DNA from: Microbacterium helvum
GTDB taxonomy: Bacteria > Actinomycetota > Actinomycetes > Actinomycetales > Microbacteriaceae
Assembly (NCBI RefSeq): GCF_014779795.1
Contig: NZ_JACXZS010000002.1
Location: 186,001 to 250,000, forward strand
Length of the DNA stretch: 64,000 nucleotides
Reading direction: 5' to 3'
Under the pieces are notes generated by a model. That model worked only from the letters and a program-made list of their open reading frames with translations, did no database searches and had not been told where the DNA came from. Below, piece after piece: positions 58,100 to 64,000 of the stretch. The position numbers and the translations under genes are program-made. Within the stretch, counting starts at the first letter, position 1. The number at the start of each line of letters is the position of its first letter.

Positions 58100-58138
58100 G
58101 TATTCAACTGATTGGTACTGTACGGAATGGTTGAATAC
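58100..58138. promoter_or_regulatory. ArsR operator: 9-bp inverted repeat
   Basis: GTATTCAAC (58100-58108) and GTTGAATAC (58130-58138) are perfect arms with a 21-nt spacer in a locally AT-rich 40-bp block between the ArsR and reductase genes. A GTAC-T-GTAC core sits in the spacer. The two AT-rich arms suit ArsR-type operators. Confidence 0.72.
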
Positions 58139-58167
58139 ATGTCAACCCCTCTGTCAGCCGTCCGCGG

Positions 58168-58173
58168 TACCTT
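58168..58173 (+). promoter_or_regulatory. -10 hexamer for the DHFR-family gene (leaderless)
   Basis: TACCTT ends 6 nt before ATG 58180 and no ribosome site is present. Confidence 0.55.
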
Positions 58174-58179
58174 GACGGC

Positions 58180-58752
58180 ATGCCTCGCGTGATCTTCTAC
58201 ACGGCCACCACGCTCAACGGCTTCCTGGCCGACGAGCACGATTCGCTCGAGTGGCTGTTCGCCGCTCCGGGCGGTGAAGGTGGCGACGCGGACTTCCAGG
58301 AGTTCCTGGCCGGCATAGGCGTGCTCGTCCAAGGCTCGTCGACCTACCGATGGGTGGTCGAGCACGAAGACCTCGTCGCGCATCCCGAGAAGTGGCCGTC
58401 GTACTACGGCGATCGGCCGACGTGGGTGTTCTCGAGTCGTGCGCAGCCGGTGGTTCCCGGCGTCGACATCCGCTTCGCCTCGGGCGATGTGCGAGAGGCG
58501 TGGCCGCGGATCCGCGAAGCCGCGGGCGGTCGCGACGTGTGGATCGTGGGCGGCGGCGATCTCGCCGGTCAGTTCGCCGACGCGGGGCTGCTCGACGAGA
58601 TCCGCGTGTCGGTCGCACCAGCCACTCTTCGCTCGGGCAAACCCCTGCTCCCCCGCGCGCTCGGCGCCGATCGCCTCGAACTCACCGCGGTGCGAAAGGC
58701 CGGCGCGTTCGCCGAGCTCACCTATCGGGTGACCGGTGCCGCCGATGAGTGA
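58180..58752 (+). CDS. Dihydrofolate reductase-family (RibD C-terminal-like) protein
   Basis: The 190-aa protein has the reductase fold: VIFYTATTLNGFLADEHDSL near the N terminus, GSSTYRWVVE, PTWVFSSR, and the NADPH-binding DVWIVGGGDLAGQFADAGLL. It is related to the RibD reductase domain rather than to true FolA, and is a likely NADPH-dependent reductase of unknown substrate. It diverges from the ArsR-SRPBCC pair, a grouping often seen in actinobacteria. Confidence 0.85.
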   Translation: MPRVIFYTATTLNGFLADEHDSLEWLFAAPGGEGGDADFQEFLAGIGVLVQGSSTYRWVVEHEDLVAHPEKWPSYYGDRPTWVFSSRAQPVVPGVDIRFASGDVREAWPRIREAAGGRDVWIVGGGDLAGQFADAGLLDEIRVSVAPATLRSGKPLLPRALGADRLELTAVRKAGAFAELTYRVTGAADE

Positions 58753-58795
58753 CGCCGCGCGCACCCGATCGGGCTCGGAATACGCGCGGCCGGCG

Positions 58796-59557
58796 TCAGA
58801 CTGACGGCGCGAACGTGGTCCATCCGCCGCCGAACTTCGGCTCGCGGCCGTCGCCCGACGAGGTTCCGGTGAGTCGCCGGCGCACCCACGGCCCGACGTG
58901 CTCGCGATAGTACGCGGCGCCGCGTGCTCCGGTCGCCGGCAACGGCGGGAGCGACCACCATTCCGGGTGGGGATCGAGCCCGAGCGCATCGAGCACGCGG
59001 GCCGCGACGCGGTGGTGGCCGCGCGAGTTCATGTGCAGGCGGTCGTCGGACCAGAACGGCGGTGTCGCGAGCTCGGTGTCGAACCAGTTGTACGCGCGCA
59101 CCACGTCCGAGCGCGGCTCCAGGTGCGCTTCGACCGCGTGAGACAGCAGATCGCCTCGACGCTGGATGAGGCGGCGCATCGGCAGCTGCCCTGACGGGTT
59201 GGCGCCCGACAGCACGATGAGTCGCACGCCCTCCTCGTCGCAGCGGCGCAGCACCGTGTCGAACGCCTGAACGACGCCCGACACGCTCGTGCGCGGACGC
59301 AGCATGTCGTTGCCGCCGCCGTTGAACGACAGGTGCGTGGGCTTCAGCGCGAGCGCGGGCTCCAGCTGCTGCTCGACGATCGGCCACACCAGCTTGCCGC
59401 GGATGGCGAGGTTGGCGTACTCGATCGGCTCGCCGACGGCATCCGCCCATCCCTGAGCGACGAGGTCCGCCCAGCCGCGCACGTGTCCGTCGGGAAGCTC
59501 GTCGCCCACGCCCTCGGTGAAGGAGTCGCCGATCGCGACGTATCGAACGGATGCCAC
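58796..59557 (-). CDS. SGNH/GDSL hydrolase (paralogue 2)
   Basis: The 253-aa protein shares the SGNH blocks with the gene at 16798-17718: YVAIGDSFTEGVGDELPDGH (Ser12), NLAIRGKLVWPIVEQQLEPA, LSFNGGGNDMLRPR and the catalytic His in DRLHMNSRGHHRV. Their near identity in these blocks, including the NLAIRG and GHH contexts, marks them as one subfamily. The start GTG 59557 is supported by TAGGCT 6 nt upstream. The protein has no signal peptide. The substrate is unknown. Confidence 0.87.
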   Translation of the reverse strand: MASVRYVAIGDSFTEGVGDELPDGHVRGWADLVAQGWADAVGEPIEYANLAIRGKLVWPIVEQQLEPALALKPTHLSFNGGGNDMLRPRTSVSGVVQAFDTVLRRCDEEGVRLIVLSGANPSGQLPMRRLIQRRGDLLSHAVEAHLEPRSDVVRAYNWFDTELATPPFWSDDRLHMNSRGHHRVAARVLDALGLDPHPEWWSLPPLPATGARGAAYYREHVGPWVRRRLTGTSSGDGREPKFGGGWTTFAPSV

Positions 59558-59563
59558 GTGCCC

Positions 59564-59569
59564 AGCCTA
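59564..59569 (-). promoter_or_regulatory. -10 hexamer for SGNH hydrolase 2 (leaderless)
   Basis: TAGGCT on the minus strand ends 6 nt before GTG 59557. It divides the 185-nt gap from the ABC transporter, whose leader has GAGGGAG before ATG 59743. Confidence 0.55.
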
Positions 59570-59742
59570 CGTCGCCCTCACGCCCCGGTTCGTGGACCCA
59601 CGTTGCGCGACGAGAACGCGTATGACGCCGTGTTCCGTTCCCGGACGCGCCGTTACCGACGGGGATTTCCCAGATCACACGGGATCGCTTCGATGTTCAG
59701 CACCCCGCACGCCCCGGATGCGGAAACGAGAGGGAGCCCCAC

Positions 59743-60786
59743 ATGAACGTACAGACACAAGGCCGCCGACGGCCCCGGACCGCGATCGCCGCAGCCGTCA
59801 CCGCGAGCGCCCTGGCGCTCGCGGTGGGCTTGAGCGGATGCTCGGGCCCGGCGGCAGCGTCGGCCGGCGCCGCGGAAGAAGTCGACGTGCTTCGGTACCA
59901 GGGCTGGTCCAACCAGGTCAGCCTGCCCGAACTCGCCGAGGACCTCGGCTACCTCGGCGACGTGAAGCTCGAATGGGTCGGCAACACCATCAGCGGCCCG
60001 CAGGACATCCAATCCGCTGCGACCGGGCAGACCGAGTTCGGCGGCGCGTTCGCGGGCGCGGTGGTCAAGCTCATCGAGGCCGGTGCGCCGGTGACCGCGG
60101 TGATCAACTACTACGGCGAGGACGAGCAGGCCTTCAACGGCTTCTACGTCGTCGACGGAAGTCCGATCGAGTCGGCGAAGGACCTCATCGGCAAGAAGGT
60201 CGGCGTTAACACGCTGGGTGCGCACTCGGAGGCCGTTCTCGACACCTGGCTCGCTGACGAGGGGCTCTCGGACGACGAGATCGCGCAGGTGCAGCTGATC
60301 GTGGTGCCGCCGAACGACACGGAAGAGGCGCTCCGCCGCGGCCAGATCGACGTCGGCGTGCTCGGCGGCGTGCTGCAGGACCGGGCGATCGCCAATGGCG
60401 GACTGCACACGCTCCTCACCGACTACGACCTGTTCGGCGCGTTCGCCGGCGGCCAGTACGTGTTCCGCGACGACTTCATCGCGAAGAACCCCGAGACGGT
60501 GCACACCTTCACGACGGCGATCGCCAAGGCCATCGAATGGGAGCGCGAGACGCCGAAGGACGAGGTGATCGCCCGCTTCACCAAGATCATCGAGGGGCGC
60601 GATCGAGACGAGAGCACCGCGAACCTTCAGTACTGGAAGAGCCCCGGTGTTCCCGGCGTCGGTGGGATCAGCGACGAGGACTTCACCCGCTGGGAGGACT
60701 GGCTCGTGGGCTCGGGAATCGTCGACGGGAAGCTGACCCCGTCGGACTACTACACCAACGAGTACAACGATCTGGCTGAGGACTGA
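59743..60786 (+). CDS. ABC transporter substrate-binding lipoprotein, sulfonate/taurine type
   Basis: The 347-aa protein has a basic N terminus, a hydrophobic segment and the lipobox LSGC at residues 28-31, so it is exported and lipid-anchored. The mature domain is an NMT1/SsuA-like binding protein (RYQGWSNQVSLPELAEDLGY, FGGAFAGAVVKLIEAGAPVT, VGVNTLGAHSEAVLDTWLAD). It heads an operon with ATPase, permease, TauD-like and LLM enzymes, which indicates uptake of an organosulfur or similar anion. The ligand is inferred. Confidence 0.87.
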   Translation: MNVQTQGRRRPRTAIAAAVTASALALAVGLSGCSGPAAASAGAAEEVDVLRYQGWSNQVSLPELAEDLGYLGDVKLEWVGNTISGPQDIQSAATGQTEFGGAFAGAVVKLIEAGAPVTAVINYYGEDEQAFNGFYVVDGSPIESAKDLIGKKVGVNTLGAHSEAVLDTWLADEGLSDDEIAQVQLIVVPPNDTEEALRRGQIDVGVLGGVLQDRAIANGGLHTLLTDYDLFGAFAGGQYVFRDDFIAKNPETVHTFTTAIAKAIEWERETPKDEVIARFTKIIEGRDRDESTANLQYWKSPGVPGVGGISDEDFTRWEDWLVGSGIVDGKLTPSDYYTNEYNDLAED

Positions 60787-60787
60787 C

Positions 60788-61585
60788 ATGACCGCCAAGA
60801 TCAGCTTGCGCGACGTCACACAGCGCTTCACGGTGCGTGGCCCGCAGGGCCCGACACAGCTCACCGCCCTCGACGGGGTCACCCTGGACGTGCAGGCCGG
60901 CGAGTTCCTCACGCTGGTGGGCCCGAGCGGGTCGGGCAAGAGCACCCTGCTCGATCTGCTCGCCGGCCTCACCACTCCCACGTCGGGCGAGGTGCTCGTG
61001 GACGGCGCCACCGTGACCGGCCCCGGCCCGGACCGCGCCGTCGTGTTCCAGCAGTACGCGCTGTTCCCGTGGCGCACCGCCTCGCAGAACGTGCAGATCG
61101 GGCTGGAGGGCAGCGGAATCCGCCGCAGGGAGCGGGTGGAGCGCGCACACCGGTACCTCGACCTCGTCGGACTGACCGGCTTCGAGGACCGCTACCCCCA
61201 CGAGCTGTCGGGCGGCATGAAGCAGCGCGTCGCGATCGCCCGCAGCCTCGCCTACGAACCCGAGATCCTGCTGATGGACGAGCCGTTCGCCGCGCTCGAC
61301 GCCCAGACGCGCGAACAGCTGCAGGCGGAGCTGCTGTCGATCTGGCATGCGACCGGAAAGACGATCGTGTTCATCACGCACGGCATCGACGAGGCGGTGT
61401 ATCTCGGCCAGCGTGTCGCCGTGCTCAGCGCCCGACCCGGACGCCTGACCGCCGTGGTCGACATCGACCTGCCGCCCCACGACACGACCGACGGCGACGT
61501 GCGCTCCACCCCGGCGTTCGTCGAGCACCGTCACCGCGTCTGGACCCTCCTGCACGACCGTGCCGACGAGAGGAAGGCAGCCTGA
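60788..61585 (+). CDS. ABC transporter ATP-binding protein, SsuB/TauB-like
   Basis: The 265-aa ATPase has Walker A GPSGSGKST, the Q-loop VFQQYALFPWR, the signature LSGGMKQRVAIARSLA, Walker B ILLMDEPFAALD and the switch His in VFITHGIDEA. The PW sequence in the Q-loop is typical of nitrate/sulfonate/taurine importers. It follows the binding protein by 1 nt. Confidence 0.92.
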   Translation: MTAKISLRDVTQRFTVRGPQGPTQLTALDGVTLDVQAGEFLTLVGPSGSGKSTLLDLLAGLTTPTSGEVLVDGATVTGPGPDRAVVFQQYALFPWRTASQNVQIGLEGSGIRRRERVERAHRYLDLVGLTGFEDRYPHELSGGMKQRVAIARSLAYEPEILLMDEPFAALDAQTREQLQAELLSIWHATGKTIVFITHGIDEAVYLGQRVAVLSARPGRLTAVVDIDLPPHDTTDGDVRSTPAFVEHRHRVWTLLHDRADERKAA

Positions 61586-62475
61586 TGAGCACGCTCACCG
61601 CTCCACCCCGGGTCGCGCTCAGCCCCACCGACGGAGAAGTGGATGCTGCGGCATCCACTCTCCCGTCCGCTCGCTCGCACCGCGCACGCGCAGGATGGGC
61701 GCGAGTCGGGCGCACCGCCGGCTCGATCGCCTGGAAGTCGGCCGCGATCATCGGCTTCCTGCTGCTGTGGGAGATCGGACCCCAGCTCGCGCCCGCTTCG
61801 ACCCAGGTGTTCCTTCCGCCGCTGCACCAGGTGCTCGCGGCATGGTGGGACCTCGTCACCACCGGCGCGCTGCAGGCGCACCTGGCCGCGAGCCTGACGC
61901 GCTCGGTCGCGGGATTCAGCGTCGCCGTCGTCGTCGGGATCGTGGTGGGGCTGGTGATCGCGTGGTACCGGCCGCTCGGCACCTTCCTGACACCGCTGCT
62001 GGAGGTGTTCCGCAACACGGCCGCTCTCGCACTGCTGCCCGTCTTCACCCTGCTTCTCGGAATCGGTGAGGAATCGAAGATCACGATCGTCGCGTATGCC
62101 GCGTTCTTCCCGGTGCTGCTGAACACGGTCGCGGGCGTGCGCACCGTCGATCCGCTGCTCATCCGCGCGGCGCGCTCGCTCGGGCTGTCGCAGGTCGCGC
62201 TGTTCCGCAAGGTGATCCTGCCGTCGGCGGTGCCGACGATCTTCACCGGCATCCGCATGGCGGGCACCGCATCGATCCTCGTGCTCATCGCCGCCGAGAT
62301 GGTCGGCGCCAAGGCCGGACTCGGATTCCTGATCGTCAACGCGCAGTCGAGCTTCCTCATCCCCGCCATGTACGCCGGCATCCTCACCGTCGCGATCCTC
62401 GGATTCCTCGTGAACTCGGGTCTCGTCGGCGTCGAACGGCGGCTGTCGCGCTGGCGCACTCCCGCCGGCCACTGA
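61585..62475 (+). CDS. ABC transporter permease, SsuC/TauC-like
   Basis: The 296-aa membrane protein starts at ATG 61585, one base overlapping the ATPase stop. Six membrane helices follow a 45-residue disordered N-terminal extension. The EAA-type loop is RSLGLSQVALFRKVILPSAVPTIF (EAA-like G at the ALFRKVILP core). It completes the importer. An inverted repeat of GGATGC words (61638-61659) lies in its 5' coding part. Confidence 0.9.
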   Translation: MSTLTAPPRVALSPTDGEVDAAASTLPSARSHRARAGWARVGRTAGSIAWKSAAIIGFLLLWEIGPQLAPASTQVFLPPLHQVLAAWWDLVTTGALQAHLAASLTRSVAGFSVAVVVGIVVGLVIAWYRPLGTFLTPLLEVFRNTAALALLPVFTLLLGIGEESKITIVAYAAFFPVLLNTVAGVRTVDPLLIRAARSLGLSQVALFRKVILPSAVPTIFTGIRMAGTASILVLIAAEMVGAKAGLGFLIVNAQSSFLIPAMYAGILTVAILGFLVNSGLVGVERRLSRWRTPAGH

Positions 62476-62529
62476 ACCGCTCCACCCATTCCGCACCACC
62501 CATTCCGCACCACCTCGAAAGGAAAAGCC

Positions 62530-63456
62530 ATGTCCACCTCGACCCTTCTTCCGACCCGCCTGGAGTTCCGCAAGCTCGGCGAGCGCATCGGCGCCGAGAT
62601 CCGCGGCCTCGATCTGAGCGCCGACCTCTCCGACGAGACCGTCGCCGAGATCCGCGCCGCCCTGAACGAGCACAAGGCGCTCGTCTTCCGCGACGCGAAC
62701 ATCCGCACCGACGAGGAGCAGGTGCGCTTCGCCTCGCGCTTCGGACCGCTGACGACGGCCCACCCGACGGTCGCCGCCGTCGACGGCGCGGCCAACGTGC
62801 TGCCCGTCGACAGCGAAGACGGCTCGGCCAACACGTGGCACACCGACGTCACGTTCGTCGTCAACCCGCCGCAGGCCACCACCCTGCGCAGCATCACGCT
62901 GCCCGCGTACGGCGGCGAGACGCTCATCGCCTCGAGCGCCGGCGCGTACCAGGATCTGCCCGCCGAACTGCGTGCCTTCGCCGACACGCTCTGGGCGGTG
63001 CACACGAACGACTACGACTACGCCGTGCCGAAGAACCTCGAGCACGACGGTGCCGAGGAGCGGCGCAAAGTGTTCACGCGCGAGATCTACCAGAGCGTGC
63101 ACCCGGTCGTCCGGGTGCACCCGCTCACCGGCGAACGTGGTCTGTTCATCGGCGGGTTCGCGCAGCGCCTGCGCATCGTGGGCCTGTCGAACACCGAGTC
63201 GAAAGACATCATCCGTCTGCTGCAGGCCTACGTCACGCGACCCGAGAACGTCGTGCGGGTGAACTGGGAGCCGAACCAGGTGGTGCTGTTCGACAACCGC
63301 ATCACAAAGCACTACGCGCCCGCGAACTACGGCGATCAGGCGCGCAAGCTCAACCGGGTCACGATCGCCGGCGACATCCCCGCTTCGATCGACGGCACCC
63401 GCAGCCAGTCGCTGCAGGGCGACTCGTCGGCGTACTCCGTCACCGTGGAGGTGTGA
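62530..63456 (+). CDS. TauD/TfdA-family 2-oxoglutarate-dependent dioxygenase
   Basis: The 308-aa Fe(II)/2-oxoglutarate enzyme has the first two metal ligands in WHTDVTF (near residue 100) and the third His in RITKHYAPANY (near residue 260). An Arg for oxoglutarate follows (near QARKLNRVT). GAAAGG precedes ATG 62530. The operon suggests release of sulfite from a sulfonate or sulfate ester. Activity on another substrate such as an aryloxy acid is possible. Confidence 0.9.
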   Translation: MSTSTLLPTRLEFRKLGERIGAEIRGLDLSADLSDETVAEIRAALNEHKALVFRDANIRTDEEQVRFASRFGPLTTAHPTVAAVDGAANVLPVDSEDGSANTWHTDVTFVVNPPQATTLRSITLPAYGGETLIASSAGAYQDLPAELRAFADTLWAVHTNDYDYAVPKNLEHDGAEERRKVFTREIYQSVHPVVRVHPLTGERGLFIGGFAQRLRIVGLSNTESKDIIRLLQAYVTRPENVVRVNWEPNQVVLFDNRITKHYAPANYGDQARKLNRVTIAGDIPASIDGTRSQSLQGDSSAYSVTVEV

Positions 63457-63457
63457 C

Positions 63458-64000
63458 ATGGCGCAGCGTGCGCAGAGGCGACTGCACCTCAACGCCTTCC
63501 TGATGAGCACCGGCCACCACGAGGCGTCGTGGCGGCTGCGCGAGAGCGACCCGCACGCGGGCACCGACATCGCCCACTTCGTGCGACTCGCCCAGACGGC
63601 GGAGCAGGCGAAGCTGGACTCGATCTTCTTCGCCGACTCCCCCGTGCTGTGGGGAAGCGTCGCCAAGCGGCCGACCAGCGCGCTCGAGCCCACGGTGCTG
63701 CTGGCGGCGCTCGCCGTGGCGACCTCGCGCATCGGGCTCATCGCGACCGCGTCGACGAGCTACAACTCGCCGTACAACCTCGCGCGCCGTTTCGCCTCGA
63801 TCGACCACATCTCAGGCGGCCGCGTCGGCTGGAACGTCGTCACCACCGCGGGCGCCGACGCGGCGCGCAACTTCGGGCTCGACGCGCAGCCGCTCCACGA
63901 CGACCGGTACGCGCGTGCCGCCGAGTTCCTCGACGTCGCCGAGAAGCTCTGGGACTCGTGGGACGACGACGCCGTGCTGGCCGACAAGGCCGCCGGGGTG
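63458..64000 (+). CDS. LLM-class flavin monooxygenase of the NtaA/SnaA/DszA family (partial, 3' end cut)
   Basis: The frame starts at ATG 63458, 1 nt after the TauD-like gene's stop, and runs open for 181 codons to the window edge. It encodes MAQRAQRRLHLNAFLMSTGH and then DSIFFADSPVL, LIATASTSYNSPYNLARRFA, SGGRVGWNVVTTAG and ARNFG. These match FMNH2-dependent monooxygenases such as DszA, SnaA and NtaA. The C-terminal half is missing. With the ABC and TauD-like genes, it points to oxidation of an organosulfur compound. Confidence 0.88.
   Translation, partial: MAQRAQRRLHLNAFLMSTGHHEASWRLRESDPHAGTDIAHFVRLAQTAEQAKLDSIFFADSPVLWGSVAKRPTSALEPTVLLAALAVATSRIGLIATASTSYNSPYNLARRFASIDHISGGRVGWNVVTTAGADAARNFGLDAQPLHDDRYARAAEFLDVAEKLWDSWDDDAVLADKAAGV

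Noticed and set aside
61531..63741. A 736-codon antisense open frame across permease, TauD and LLM genes
   Set aside because: Its product is low-complexity and Arg/Glu-rich, as expected of an antisense shadow, and it has no domain.

Overview
The window looks like an ordinary chromosomal segment of a high-GC actinobacterium, most likely Microbacteriaceae and probably Microbacterium. The evidence is very high GC, many GTG starts, tight ATGA/GTGA overlaps, and marker genes such as RbpA, PafB/PafC and a HelY-type helicase. No rRNA, prophage, insertion sequence or CRISPR array was seen. One tRNA-Leu(GAG) is present. The genus assignment is inference from gene content only.

Region 1 (1-12868) is a branched-chain amino acid catabolism locus. 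A partial Lrp/AsnC regulator diverges from bkdA-bkdB-bkdC (branched-chain 2-oxoacid dehydrogenase E1a, E1b, E2). A Tat-exported phospholipase C-like gene separates this from a TetR regulator with twin operators, which diverges from a leucine-degradation operon: acyl-CoA carboxylase beta and alpha subunits, acyl-CoA dehydrogenase, MaoC hydratase and a CitE-like lyase. The set matches the order known from Mycobacterium tuberculosis Rv2495c-Rv2506. A palindromic repeat element sits in frame inside the carboxylase alpha subunit.

Region 2 (12875-24262) holds housekeeping genes: histidine phosphatase, sirtuin, SAM methyltransferase, TrmH-like rRNA/tRNA methylase, SDR, SGNH hydrolase, a DEAD/DEAH helicase, a VIT1-like metal transporter, tRNA-Leu, an M20 peptidase, uppP and a PAC2 protein.

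Region 3 (24394-34711) is the conserved actinobacterial stretch HAD-trmI-FKBP-pafB-pafC-tatA-tatC-helY-lnt, with rbpA convergent. The Pup/proteasome genes normally found between trmI and pafB are absent.

Region 4 (34838-43706) contains a GDPD-stomatin-NfeD operon, an SDR plus S9 peptidase pair, an HdeD-like membrane protein, a three-gene molybdopterin oxidase/flavin reductase/zinc-ribbon operon, an AEC transporter and a PPOX-family protein.

Region 5 (43707-59557) is more accessory. It has a gene-poor 426-bp stretch, small secreted proteins, a frameshifted DUF222-HNH gene, several regulator/target pairs with clear inverted-repeat operators (TetR, TetR, ArsR), the pseudouridine salvage pair psuG-psuK, and a second SGNH hydrolase.

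Region 6 (59743-64000) starts an organosulfur-type uptake and oxidation operon (ABC transporter, TauD-like dioxygenase, LLM flavin monooxygenase) that continues past the right edge.

A recurrent feature is a -10-like hexamer (T/C)ANNNT ending exactly 6 nt before the start codon. It points to many leaderless transcripts and fixes several start choices.
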